Positions 44,993 to 53,549 of a stretch of 64,000 nucleotides of DNA are shown one piece after another. The notes under the pieces were generated by a model that worked only from the letters and a program-made list of their open reading frames with translations, did no database searches and was not told the DNA's origin. Each line of letters starts with the position of its first letter. Position 1 is the stretch's first letter. Source of the DNA: Corynebacterium kroppenstedtii (GTDB taxonomy: Bacteria > Actinomycetota > Actinomycetes > Mycobacteriales > Mycobacteriaceae); NCBI RefSeq assembly GCF_003243515.1, contig NZ_QFRA01000004.1, positions 47,991 to 111,990 on the forward strand, given 5' to 3'. The position numbers and the translations under genes are program-made.

Positions 44993-45979
44993 GTGAACAT
45001 TGACTTGAGCACGCTGCGCGCGATTGAACGTGAGCGCGGGGTGTCCGTGGAAGACATGACAGCCACCATCGCGAAGGCTCTGCTGGAAGCGTGGGAGAAG
45101 TCTTCGGGGGGTGATTCAGAAGCGCGCGTCGATGTCGATCCCGACGATGGACATGTGGCCGTTATCGTCACCGAGCGAGACGACGAAGGTAACGTCATCG
45201 CGGAAGTTGACGAAACCCCGTCGGACTTCGGCCGTTACTTCGCCGGCACTGTCCGCGAGGCAATGGTGGCTCGTCTGCAAGAGGCAGAAGCAGACCAGAC
45301 GTACGAGGAATATGCGTCGCTGACCTCGAAGGTTGTCACAGGCATCGTTGAGGCAGACTCTTTCGCGCGGGCAAAGGGGATCGTTATCGCCCGCCTTGGT
45401 ACGGAAGCGCACGGGAATGACGGAACGCTGCTCCCCGCCGAGCAGATCCCAGGCGAGAAATACCCTCACGGCAAGCGCCTGAAGTTCTACGTGGTCAACG
45501 TCAACCGCGGGCCACGCGGCGTGCAGATCATGATTTCCAGGACGCACCCGGAATTCGTGCATCGTCTGTTCGAGCTCGAGGTTCCTGAGGTTGCCGACGG
45601 TTCCGTCGAGGTTGTTTCCATTGCTCGTGAAGCTGGCCACCGCTCTAAGGTTGCCGTGCGGTCGACCATCGATGGCGTGAACGCGAAGGGATCGTGCATC
45701 GGCCCTCGCGGACAGCGCGTCCGAGCGATCATGGACGAACTCGGCGGCGAAAAGATCGACATCATCGACTTCGATGAGGACCCCGCTACCTTCGTCGGGA
45801 ATTCTTTGGCTCCGTCGAAGGTTCTTAAAGTTGAGGTTGTTGATCCGGAGGAACAAGTCGCGCGGGTGACTGTTCCGGATTATCAGCTGTCTCTGGCCAT
45901 CGGTAAGGAAGGGCAAAACGCCCGTCTTGCTGCACGTCTAACCGGATGGCGTATCGACATACACTCGGATACTGAATAA
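44993..45979 (+). CDS. nusA: Transcription termination/antitermination factor NusA
   Basis: RNA-polymerase-associated factor modulating pausing, termination and antitermination. GTG at 44993 has GAAGGG 6 bases upstream and gives the expected start NIDLSTLRAIERERGVSVEDM; the frame is open to 44903. N-terminal polymerase-binding domain, S1 domain (KVVTGIVEADSFARAKGIVIARLG ...), then two KH domains (RSTIDGVNAKGSCIGPRGQRVRAIMDELGGEKIDIID and VTVPDYQLSLAIGKEGQNARLAARLTGWRIDI). 328 residues, the short form without C-terminal acidic repeats. Confidence 0.95.
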   Translation: MNIDLSTLRAIERERGVSVEDMTATIAKALLEAWEKSSGGDSEARVDVDPDDGHVAVIVTERDDEGNVIAEVDETPSDFGRYFAGTVREAMVARLQEAEADQTYEEYASLTSKVVTGIVEADSFARAKGIVIARLGTEAHGNDGTLLPAEQIPGEKYPHGKRLKFYVVNVNRGPRGVQIMISRTHPEFVHRLFELEVPEVADGSVEVVSIAREAGHRSKVAVRSTIDGVNAKGSCIGPRGQRVRAIMDELGGEKIDIIDFDEDPATFVGNSLAPSKVLKVEVVDPEEQVARVTVPDYQLSLAIGKEGQNARLAARLTGWRIDIHSDTE

Positions 45980-46122
45980 ACGCTGGTAAGTTCGCGTAAA
46001 TCAGTCTGTGACGTTACACTGTTGTATGCCCTTCCATGCCGAGGGACGATGACGCACGCTCTGATGGCCTTCAGCGCGTAGTAGTCATACACAGAGTTAC
46101 TGCGATAGGAGAGTGGCAGAGA

Positions 46123-46452
46123 GTGCATCGCCAGGGTTCAACCCCCGTCCGCATACGCACTTGCATTGCTACTCGGACGCGGTGCTCTGACACTCGCATG
46201 TTGCGTGTCGTCCTAAGGCAAGACGGTGCATCACAGGACGGCTCATCAAAGAAAGAGGCTGTGATTATTCCAGATCCCTCGCGGTCCTTACCAGGTCGAG
46301 GAGCATGGATTATTCCCACAGCCGAAAACTTTGAACGGGCCCGTCAGCGGCGTACTTTCGAGCGCGCCCTCCGGGTATCAGGTAAGGCTGATACCCGCCA
46401 GATCGGTGAATACATCGAGTCATTGGAGTCAGGGAGCGTTACTGCCACCTAA
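46123..46452 (+). CDS. ylxR: YlxR/DUF448 RNA-binding protein
   Basis: Small basic RNA-binding protein between nusA and infB, its conserved position. Core PVRIRTCIATRTRCSDTRMLRVVLRQDG and PGRGAWIIPTAENFERARQRRTFERALRV match YlxR, where RTC(I/V)(A/G) and GRGA(Y/W) are the signature. GTG at 46123 is preferred, with AGGAG 11 bases upstream; the frame is open to an ATG at 46036. In Clostridioides and Synechocystis relatives influence RNase P or sigma-factor gene expression; not shown for actinobacteria. Confidence 0.85.
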   Translation: MHRQGSTPVRIRTCIATRTRCSDTRMLRVVLRQDGASQDGSSKKEAVIIPDPSRSLPGRGAWIIPTAENFERARQRRTFERALRVSGKADTRQIGEYIESLESGSVTAT

Positions 46453-46478
46453 TCGACGCCAATTTTACCCGTGGTTTT

Positions 46479-46510
46479 CTCTTTTCCGCACAAGCTCTTT
46501 TCCGCACAAG
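46479..46510. repeat. Perfect 16-bp tandem duplication
   Basis: ctcttttccgcacaag occurs at 46479-46494 and again at 46495-46510 without a gap, in the ylxR-infB spacer. The identity of the copies suggests a recent duplication or a functional repeat. Confidence 0.7.
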
Positions 46511-46650
46511 GATTGAGACGGATCGGGATGGCGGACAGTACAACTAACCCGAACTCTGCACACTCAGTAGGAACCATTGAACGAAGGAAGACCTGAACAC
46601 TGATGAGCACACGATGAAGCATCAGCGATGAATGTCAACAGTTAACCCCG

Positions 46651-46680
46651 GAGTCGACGCGGCATGAAGGCCCTCGACTC
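46651..46680 (+). other. Hairpin in the infB leader
   Basis: gagtcga (46651-46657) pairs with tcgactc (46674-46680) just before the infB ribosome site. An additional CTGATG/CATCAG pair lies about 50 bases further upstream. Structure around the start could affect IF-2 translation. Confidence 0.3.
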
Positions 46681-46697
46681 CACAAGTGAGGAGAGTA

Positions 46698-49600
46698 GTG
46701 CCAAAGCTTCGTGTCCACGAGCTCGTTAAACAGCTCAACCAGCTAGACAGCAGTCTTAAATTAACAAGTAAAAAGCTGCTCGCTGCGCTCGAAGAGCAGG
46801 GAGAATTTGTCAAGACCGCGTCGTCGACGGTCCAGCCTCCCGTCGTTAAAAAGATGAAGGAATACTACGGGGTGGCTGATAAGTCCTCCGGGTCACCGTC
46901 ATCGAAGTCGAATCCGGCGGCCGCAGCTGCCGCAGCTGCTGCCGCAGCGGCCCATCGTAGGAATCCTTCCGCATCGCCGTCGCCTGCGTCGATGGCCAAT
47001 CGAAAGAACGCCAAAGGCGGAGAAACCTCTAAGGCGAACCAGCCGGGTACGTCAACTGGAAGTGCGCAGTCGGATTCCGCTGCAGCCTCCACCTCTGCTG
47101 ACAAAGCTAGTGGAAAGGCTTCCTCGGCAGCTGGTCAGTCCACGCTGGGACAGCAGCGGCGCCCATCTGGTCCAACTCCGGGTACAGCTGCCCGTGCCTC
47201 GGGAAGCCCGAATGCTCCCCGCCCGGCACAGAGCGGTAGCAAGTCGTCCGCTCAGGGTGCTGGAAAGCCGTCTGCCTCCAAGTCAGCGGCATCACCCAAA
47301 CCATCGGCTGGGAAATCGTCGCCGAAGCCCGGTCAGCCACGGTTTGAAGAACCGACGGCGGCAGGGAAGAAGTCTCCGAAGCCCGGTCCGAAGTCGAGTG
47401 ATCAGGCTGCGCGTTCCAAGCGTTCGACCCCGAAGCCAGGTGCAAAGCCCGGTGGCAAACGAGCTCCTCGTGTAGCGAATAACCCGTTCTCGTCGGGAAC
47501 ACGGCCCGCCCCGCGCCCGCGTGGTGGAGATATGCCACGACCCGGTGGAACCTCAGGTAAGCCTGGCCAGCGCGGTGGCGGTCAGCATTCACCACGCCCC
47601 GGTGCACACACAAAGCCGAGCGGTCGTGGTCGCGGCAGTAACCGCAACGAGCGCTCCTCGAAGCAGGGCAGTGGACACGCTCCCACCCCCGCGATGATGC
47701 CATCCCACCCGAGCCCGGGTCAGATGCCATCCAAGTCCTCGAACCACTTCGGTGGCGGCCGAAGCCGTGGCGGACACGGACCTGGCGGCGGACACGGTGG
47801 TGGTCCACGCGGTGGCCGCGGAGGCCGTCGCGGTGGAACCGCAGGTGCATTCGGACGTCCAGGTGGCGTTCCGCGTCGAGGCCGTAAGTCGAAGCGGCAG
47901 AAGAGGCACGAGTACGAGGCAATGCAGGCCCCGACCGTCGTCGGTGGCGTCAAGCTACCCAATGGTCATGGCAAGGCTATTCGCCTCGCGCGTGGTGCCT
48001 CCTTGGCTGACTTCGCGGACAAGATCGATGCTGATCCAGCCGCATTGGTCCAGGCCCTGTTCAACTTGGGTGAAATGGTCACCGCGACGGCATCGGTCTC
48101 TGACGAGACTCTGATGCTTCTCGGCGACGAAATGGACTACAAGGTCCAGGTCGTCTCACCTGAAGATGAAGACCGTGAGCTCCTCGAATCCTTCGACCTC
48201 CAGTTCGGCGAGAACGAAGGTGGCGCAGAGGATCTGACTAAGCGTCCTCCGGTGGTTACCGTTATGGGCCACGTTGACCACGGTAAGACCCGCCTCTTGG
48301 ACACGATCCGTAAAGCCAATGTGGCATCGGGCGAGGCCGGCGGCATCACCCAGCACATCGGTGCTTACCAGGTGAAGGTTGACTTGGACGGCGAGCACCG
48401 ATTGGTGACCTTCCTGGATACCCCGGGCCACGAGGCGTTCACCGCCATGCGTGCCCGTGGTGCTCAGTCCACAGATATCGCCATCTTAGTGGTCGCTGCC
48501 GACGACGGTGTCATGCCCCAGACCGCAGAGGCCATCAATCACGCGAAAGCTGCCGATGTGCCGATCGTCGTCGCTGTCAACAAGATTGATAAAGAAGGCG
48601 CGGACCCGGAGAAGATCCGTGGCCAGATGACCGAATACGGTCTCACCCCAGAAGAATGGGGTGGAGATACCATGTTCGTGGATATTTCTGCGAAGCAGGG
48701 CCAGAACATCGACAAGTTGCTTGAAGCAGTTTTGCTTACCGCGGATGCATCGCTCGAGTTGGTGGCGAATCCGGATATGGATGCTCAGGGTGTCGCCATC
48801 GAGACTCACCTCGACCGCGGACGTGGACCGGTTGCCACCGTCATCGTTCAACGCGGCACGTTGCACGTGGGTGATTCGATCGTCGTGGGTGACGCGCATG
48901 GTCGTGTCCGTCGTATGACCGACGAACATGGCAATGACATCACCGATGCTGGCCCGTCGGTGCCCGTGCAGGTTCAGGGGCTTACCAGTGTCCCCGGAGC
49001 TGGCGACAACCTCCTCGTCGTTGAGGACGATCGCACGGCCCGCCAGATCGCGGACCGTCGTGACGCACGGCGTCGTAACGCCTTGGCGGCTCGCTCCCGC
49101 AAGCATGTCTCCCTTGAGGATCTGGATAAGGTTCTTAAGGAGACCAGCAGCCTTAACCTCATCCTTAAGGGTGACAACGCCGGTACCGTCGAGGCCCTGG
49201 AAGATGCTCTGCTTAAGCTCGACGTCGGAGACGAAGTTGAGCTCAACATCATCGACCGCGGCGTCGGTGCCGTCACCGAGACAAACGTCCACTTGGCGGC
49301 TGCCTCGGATGCGATCATCATCGGGTTCAACGTCCGTGCTGAAGGCAAGGCCACTGAGGCCGCCCACGCTGAGGGCGTCGATGTTCGGTACTACTCGGTC
49401 ATCTACAAGGCGATCGAAGAAATCGAGGCTGCTCTTCACGGCATGCTCAAGCCGATCTACGAAGAGCGTGACCTGGGTACCGCCGAGATCCGTCAGTTGT
49501 TCAAGGCCTCCGCCGTTGGCCTTATTGCCGGCTGCATGGTTGAGACAGGCGTCGTTAAGCGAAATGCGACAGTCCGGTTGGTTCGCGATGGCAATGTTGT

Positions 49601-49787
49601 TGCCGATAAAGCAACCGTCACATCGCTGCGTCGCGGTAAAGACGATGTCCACGAAGTCCAGCACGGCTACGAGTGCGGTATGGTCTTGTCCTACCCCGAC
49701 ATTTCTGTCGGAGACAAGATCGAGGCCTACGAATTGGTCGAGGTCCCTCGGGACAAGCAGAACAAGAAGGCCTCGAAGAGCAAGTAA
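46698..49787 (+). CDS. infB: Translation initiation factor IF-2
   Basis: GTPase that places initiator tRNA on the 30S subunit. GTG at 46698 with GAGGAG just upstream gives PKLRVHELVKQLNQLDSSLKLTSKKLLAALEE (IF2_N). Residues about 60-400 form a long low-complexity linker, first Ala/Ser/Pro/Lys-rich with a ten-plus Ala run, then Gly/Arg-rich. A second IF2_N domain precedes the G domain: GHVDHGKT near 523, DTPGHEAF, NKID; then domains II-IV ending about residue 1029. Total length is at the upper end for the family, as in other corynebacteria. Confidence 0.95.
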   Translation: MPKLRVHELVKQLNQLDSSLKLTSKKLLAALEEQGEFVKTASSTVQPPVVKKMKEYYGVADKSSGSPSSKSNPAAAAAAAAAAAAHRRNPSASPSPASMANRKNAKGGETSKANQPGTSTGSAQSDSAAASTSADKASGKASSAAGQSTLGQQRRPSGPTPGTAARASGSPNAPRPAQSGSKSSAQGAGKPSASKSAASPKPSAGKSSPKPGQPRFEEPTAAGKKSPKPGPKSSDQAARSKRSTPKPGAKPGGKRAPRVANNPFSSGTRPAPRPRGGDMPRPGGTSGKPGQRGGGQHSPRPGAHTKPSGRGRGSNRNERSSKQGSGHAPTPAMMPSHPSPGQMPSKSSNHFGGGRSRGGHGPGGGHGGGPRGGRGGRRGGTAGAFGRPGGVPRRGRKSKRQKRHEYEAMQAPTVVGGVKLPNGHGKAIRLARGASLADFADKIDADPAALVQALFNLGEMVTATASVSDETLMLLGDEMDYKVQVVSPEDEDRELLESFDLQFGENEGGAEDLTKRPPVVTVMGHVDHGKTRLLDTIRKANVASGEAGGITQHIGAYQVKVDLDGEHRLVTFLDTPGHEAFTAMRARGAQSTDIAILVVAADDGVMPQTAEAINHAKAADVPIVVAVNKIDKEGADPEKIRGQMTEYGLTPEEWGGDTMFVDISAKQGQNIDKLLEAVLLTADASLELVANPDMDAQGVAIETHLDRGRGPVATVIVQRGTLHVGDSIVVGDAHGRVRRMTDEHGNDITDAGPSVPVQVQGLTSVPGAGDNLLVVEDDRTARQIADRRDARRRNALAARSRKHVSLEDLDKVLKETSSLNLILKGDNAGTVEALEDALLKLDVGDEVELNIIDRGVGAVTETNVHLAAASDAIIIGFNVRAEGKATEAAHAEGVDVRYYSVIYKAIEEIEAALHGMLKPIYEERDLGTAEIRQLFKASAVGLIAGCMVETGVVKRNATVRLVRDGNVVADKATVTSLRRGKDDVHEVQHGYECGMVLSYPDISVGDKIEAYELVEVPRDKQNKKASKSK

Positions 49788-49848
49788 CCATAAGCCCTTC
49801 GTCGGCCAGGGCGATCTCCTGATCGGGTGATCGGGGCGATCGTCAGGT

Positions 49849-49883
49849 AAACTCCCTCCACGTAGATAATGGAGGGAGTTTTT
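49849..49883 (+). terminator. 12-bp hairpin with T tract that also covers the rbfA ribosome site
   Basis: aaactccctcca (49849-49860) pairs perfectly with tggagggagttt (49870-49881) around a 9-base loop and is followed by T residues: the form of a Rho-independent terminator. The 3' arm contains GGAGGG (49871-49876), the ribosome site of rbfA (ATG 49887). The structure would both cut read-through from infB and hide the rbfA ribosome site. Confidence 0.75.
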
Positions 49884-49886
49884 CTA

Positions 49887-50354
49887 ATGGCTGATCGCGC
49901 TCGCGCTGCGCGCATGGCTAAGCGCATCCAAACTATCGTGGCGAGCACCATCGAACATAGTGTGAAGGACCGCCGTTTAGAGCTCGTTACCATCACTGAT
50001 ACCCAGCTCACCGGCGATTTACATGACGCTACCGTTTTTTACACGGTCCGTGGGCGCACTCTCGACGAGGAACCCGACCGTGAACAAGCGGCCGAAGCAT
50101 TTCACCGGGCACGCGGTCAACTACGGAAAGCCGTGGGGGACCAGCTGGGAGTTCGGTTCACTCCGACCCTGACATTCACTCTGGATACTGTCCCGGAAAC
50201 AAGTGCTCGTCTCGAGGAGCTTTTGGCTCAGGCTCGCCAGCGGGACCAGGAAGTTGCGCGTCAAGCCGAAGGAGCAACCCCAGCCGGGGACGCTAATCCG
50301 TACAAAACCTCGACGCACGAGGACCGTCCTGAGAGCGAAGCGGATGGATGGTAA
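49887..50354 (+). CDS. rbfA: Ribosome-binding factor A
   Basis: Assembly factor for the 30S subunit, needed for 16S 5'-end maturation and known as a cold-shock protein in E. coli. ATG at 49887, 10 bases after GGAGGG; the frame opens upstream but only through the hairpin. Start MADRARAARMAKRIQTIVASTIEHSVKDRRLELVTITDTQLTGDLHDATVFYTV is typical; RFTPTLTFTLDTVPETSARLEELLAQA ends the KH-like fold. A charged tail of about 35 residues follows. Overlaps the next gene by 11 bases. Confidence 0.94.
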   Translation: MADRARAARMAKRIQTIVASTIEHSVKDRRLELVTITDTQLTGDLHDATVFYTVRGRTLDEEPDREQAAEAFHRARGQLRKAVGDQLGVRFTPTLTFTLDTVPETSARLEELLAQARQRDQEVARQAEGATPAGDANPYKTSTHEDRPESEADGW

Positions 50355-51411
50355 CGATTCAACATTCATCCCACGCGGGCTGCCGGTGACAGATCGGGAC
50401 GCATGGGTGTTCCTGCAGGCCATGGCCTGGGAGTCTCATGCTCTTGCCGACGACGAACGCGCTCTACACCCCTGCGTTGTGATCAGTCACGTGCGCCCGG
50501 ATGCGGATACTGTTGGCTCGGCCTGCGCTCTTGTCCATCTCATCCGTCGGTGGGGTGGGACTGCTGTGGCCGTGGACGCCGACGGTGGAGTGCCGTCATC
50601 TGCTTTCTCTGTTCTGAATACAGAGGATGTGTACGTCCCGCTCGAGGACATCCCGCGTGATCCCATCGCGGTGGTGTGCGTTGACACGGCTTCCCTTGAT
50701 CGGTGCGGAGTCGCCGTCGATATGGTCGAGCGCGCCACAGAGAAAGAGCGTTCTCTGGTGATTGACCACCATGAGAACGCAACCAATTTTGGCAGCATTA
50801 ACTGGGTCCATGCGGACGCCGATTCCACAACGAGCATGCTCACGTCTTTGTGCGACATGTATTCGGAAACGATTGACCGGACCATGGCGACGGCGCTCTA
50901 CGCCGGTCTTGTGACCGATACCGAGAGTTTCCGCTGGGGTGGTCCCACCCAATTCGCGACGGCCCACCGGCTGGCTTCGACGGGAATTGATACACGGAGC
51001 ATCTCGTCGTCGTTAATTGATGGCCATTCCGTTCCGTATCTGCGGATGTTGGGTGCCGTGTTGTCCGACCTGGTGTATGAGCCGTCGGCAGTGAATGGCC
51101 GTGGTTTGGCGTGGGGTGTTGTCACTGATAGCCAAGCTCAAGAGGCTGTTGAATGCGATGTCGAATCAGTTATCGACGTGGTTCGGACGGCATCGGAGGC
51201 CGAGGTCGCCATGGTTCTGAAGGAATATCGGCCGGGTGAGATTGTGGTGTCGTTGCGGTCCCGTGGTGCGGTTAATGTTGCCCGGGTGGCGGAAGAGTTA
51301 GGGGGCGGGGGCCATGCGCAGGCCGCTGGTTTAACCTGGCAAGGCACTCGGGACGGTTTTATGGATGCTTTTCGACAGCGTGTGGACCAAGAGGAGAAAA
51401 ACGGTCGATGA
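50344..51411 (+). CDS. DHH/DHHA1 family phosphoesterase (NrnA-like)
   Basis: Manganese-dependent phosphoesterase of the bifunctional oligoribonuclease/pAp phosphatase family; in mycobacteria the homologue beside rbfA cleaves cyclic di-AMP/nanoRNA. Motifs: CVVISHVRPDADTVGSACAL (HxxPDxD-type with HVRPDAD), VCVDTASLDR, VIDHHENAT (the DHH triad) and C-terminal GGGGHAQAAG of DHHA1. ATG at 50344 overlaps the rbfA end, giving 355 residues; the frame runs further back through rbfA but that is not expected to be coding. Overlaps the MATE gene by 4 bases (ATGA). Confidence 0.9.
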   Translation: MDGNDSTFIPRGLPVTDRDAWVFLQAMAWESHALADDERALHPCVVISHVRPDADTVGSACALVHLIRRWGGTAVAVDADGGVPSSAFSVLNTEDVYVPLEDIPRDPIAVVCVDTASLDRCGVAVDMVERATEKERSLVIDHHENATNFGSINWVHADADSTTSMLTSLCDMYSETIDRTMATALYAGLVTDTESFRWGGPTQFATAHRLASTGIDTRSISSSLIDGHSVPYLRMLGAVLSDLVYEPSAVNGRGLAWGVVTDSQAQEAVECDVESVIDVVRTASEAEVAMVLKEYRPGEIVVSLRSRGAVNVARVAEELGGGGHAQAAGLTWQGTRDGFMDAFRQRVDQEEKNGR

Positions 51412-52754
51412 GTAGTGATAACGTCGATCATTCTGTCGATTCCGGCAGGAATGGCGACGGGGTTGGTGTTTGGAAGATCTTATCGATCGCTCTTCCATCT
51501 CTGGGTGTCCTGGCGGCCACCCCTATTTATCTCTTGTTTGATACGGCCGTGGTCGGGCGGTTAGGTAAGACGGATTTGGCTGCTCTTGCTGCAGCAACGA
51601 CCATTCTTGCCCAAGTCACCACGCAGCTGACCTTTTTGTCCTACGGGACGACTGCTCGCGCGGGGCGTTTTTATGGTGCGAGCCGACGCGATAAATCTAT
51701 TCAAGAAGGCGTGCAGTCGACATGGATCGCTGTGCTCGTGGGAATCGCTTTGGCGGCGGTGATTTGGGTTCTGGCCCCGGTGTTGACGAACTGGCTGGCC
51801 GATGATCCCGGGGTAGGCAAAGAGGCGACGAAGTGGCTGCGCGTTGCGTCGCCAGCGGTGCCGCTGACTCTCATGACCATGGCGGGGAACGGTTGGCTGA
51901 GGGCAGTTCAAAATGCCAGGTACCCTCTGTATTTCACTTTGGCGGGGGTTGGCCCAGCGCTGGTCTTGGTGCCGATATTGGTGATTCGGTTGGGGATTGT
52001 CGGTTCCGCTCTGGCCAATGTCACAGGTGAGACTATTACGTCATTGTGCTTCCTCGTCTGCCTGATACGGGAGAACAGCAAGTACGAGAATTCGTGGAAA
52101 CCGCGATGGCCGATTATGAAAGACCAATTGGTGATGGGTCGTGACCTGATCGCACGCTCACTGAGTTTCCAGCTGTCCTTTATTTCGGCGGCTGCTGTTG
52201 CTGGTCGTTTCGGGGCAGCATCGCTGGCAGCCCACCAGGTTTTGCTGCAGCTGTGGAACTTCTTAACCATGGTTCTCGATTCCTTGGCTATTGCCGCGCA
52301 GGCGTTTGTCGGTGCTGCTCTCGGCGCGGGGCAGTCGACTAATGCGAAGGCCGTGGGGCGGTCCATCATTAAGTGGTCGTCGCTGTTTGCCGTGGTTCTC
52401 GCCGGTGGAATGTCCGCGGGGTACTACTGGATTCCCCGCCAATTCACCCATTCGGAGAGTGCGCTCGACGCCATGGCCGGGCCGTGGTGGCAGCTCGTGG
52501 TTCTGGTCCTTCTGGGTGGTTTTGTTTTCGCCCTCGACGGGATTTTGCTGGGCGCCGGCGACGCAATCTTCCTTCGTAACGCCACCCTGGTGTCGGCTTT
52601 GGTGGGCTTCTTGCCGCTGACCTGGATTTCCCTGAGCCAAGGTTGGGGACTGGTTGGTGTCTGGTGGGGTCTTATCACCTTTTTCTTGTTCCGCTTGGCG
52701 ACGACCACGCTCCGATTCCTCCGCGGAAACTGGGCCCGAGTGGGCGCGCAGTGA
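51408..52754 (+). CDS. dinF: MATE-family efflux protein (DinF type)
   Basis: Twelve-helix multidrug and toxic-compound extrusion transporter, DinF branch. N-terminal half with LSIALPSLGVLAATPIYLLFDTAVVGRLG and LSYGTTARAGRFYGA; C-terminal half with SFISAAAVAGRFGAASLAAHQVLLQLWNFLTMVLDSLAIAAQAFVGAALGAG. 448 residues, complete. ATG 51408 overlaps the previous stop, and its TGA overlaps the GTG of the next gene, so three genes are translationally linked. Substrate unknown; exporters of this family act with sodium or proton gradients. Confidence 0.88.
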   Translation: MSSDNVDHSVDSGRNGDGVGVWKILSIALPSLGVLAATPIYLLFDTAVVGRLGKTDLAALAAATTILAQVTTQLTFLSYGTTARAGRFYGASRRDKSIQEGVQSTWIAVLVGIALAAVIWVLAPVLTNWLADDPGVGKEATKWLRVASPAVPLTLMTMAGNGWLRAVQNARYPLYFTLAGVGPALVLVPILVIRLGIVGSALANVTGETITSLCFLVCLIRENSKYENSWKPRWPIMKDQLVMGRDLIARSLSFQLSFISAAAVAGRFGAASLAAHQVLLQLWNFLTMVLDSLAIAAQAFVGAALGAGQSTNAKAVGRSIIKWSSLFAVVLAGGMSAGYYWIPRQFTHSESALDAMAGPWWQLVVLVLLGGFVFALDGILLGAGDAIFLRNATLVSALVGFLPLTWISLSQGWGLVGVWWGLITFFLFRLATTTLRFLRGNWARVGAQ

Positions 52755-53500
52755 TCCCGACGGGATTCTTTCCCGACGGCTGTGCGTGGTCTGAATTGCG
52801 TGTCTCTGAGCCGACGCAGCCGTCACGAAACGCGCAGTGGCCGCCCATTAGCCGTAAGAACTGGGACGCTTTGCCTCCCCAAGAACGCGCTTATGTCAGC
52901 GACGCTGTGCCGCTACGGCGGGCGCAATTCACCGATGCACGCGCGTGCGCTAGAAACGCTTTAACGATTCTCACCGGGCATGACCATACTGAGACTGTCA
53001 TCGGGAAGGGCGAGCGCGGAATGCCTCTCTTCTTGCCCGGGGTCGTCGGTTCGCTAACGCACACGACTGGTTTACGCGCAGCGGTCGTCGCGCGTACAGA
53101 TACGTTGAAGTCCGTCGGCGTGGATGCGGAAGTAGCCAAGCCACTACCTGACGGCGTGCCCTACGCTGTTCTTACCGCTCGCGACCTGCAACATATCGAT
53201 GCTCTACAACAACATGGACAACAGCATGTGCAGCCCCACGATAGAGATCCACAGCTATCGTCGTCAGAAAAGATCTTGGAAACAGTGGTCTTCTCGGCGA
53301 AAGAGGCGCTATATAAATCGTGGTTTCCGCTGGCCCGAGTTTTTCTCGATTTTTCCCAGGCAGACATTAAACTCCACCGCGACGGAACATTGACTGCGTT
53401 CGTCCATCATGATGTGGCTAGTGGAGTGGTGCCACGGAGGATACCGGGGCGATGGATGGTCGGCTCAGGGTACGTCGTGACAAGTACGTGGATTACGTAG
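52751..53500 (+). CDS. 4'-phosphopantetheinyl transferase (Sfp/PptT type)
   Basis: Activates acyl- and peptidyl-carrier proteins (fatty acid synthase I, polyketide synthases) by adding phosphopantetheine from CoA. The GTG at 52751 overlaps the dinF stop and gives about 249 residues. Motifs: GSLTHTTGLRAAVVARTDTLKSVGVDAEVAKPLPDGV (metal-binding Asp in GVDAE) and VFSAKEALYKSWFPLARVFLDFSQADI. A His/Gln-rich insertion (about residues 152-175) is unusual. Matches PptT, whose gene lies near truB in mycobacteria. Converges on truB. Confidence 0.87.
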   Translation: MIPTGFFPDGCAWSELRVSEPTQPSRNAQWPPISRKNWDALPPQERAYVSDAVPLRRAQFTDARACARNALTILTGHDHTETVIGKGERGMPLFLPGVVGSLTHTTGLRAAVVARTDTLKSVGVDAEVAKPLPDGVPYAVLTARDLQHIDALQQHGQQHVQPHDRDPQLSSSEKILETVVFSAKEALYKSWFPLARVFLDFSQADIKLHRDGTLTAFVHHDVASGVVPRRIPGRWMVGSGYVVTSTWIT

Positions 53501-53549
53501 ACCACGTAGCTTGAGCGAGACCCGCGGTGACGTTCATGACAAGGTCTGT

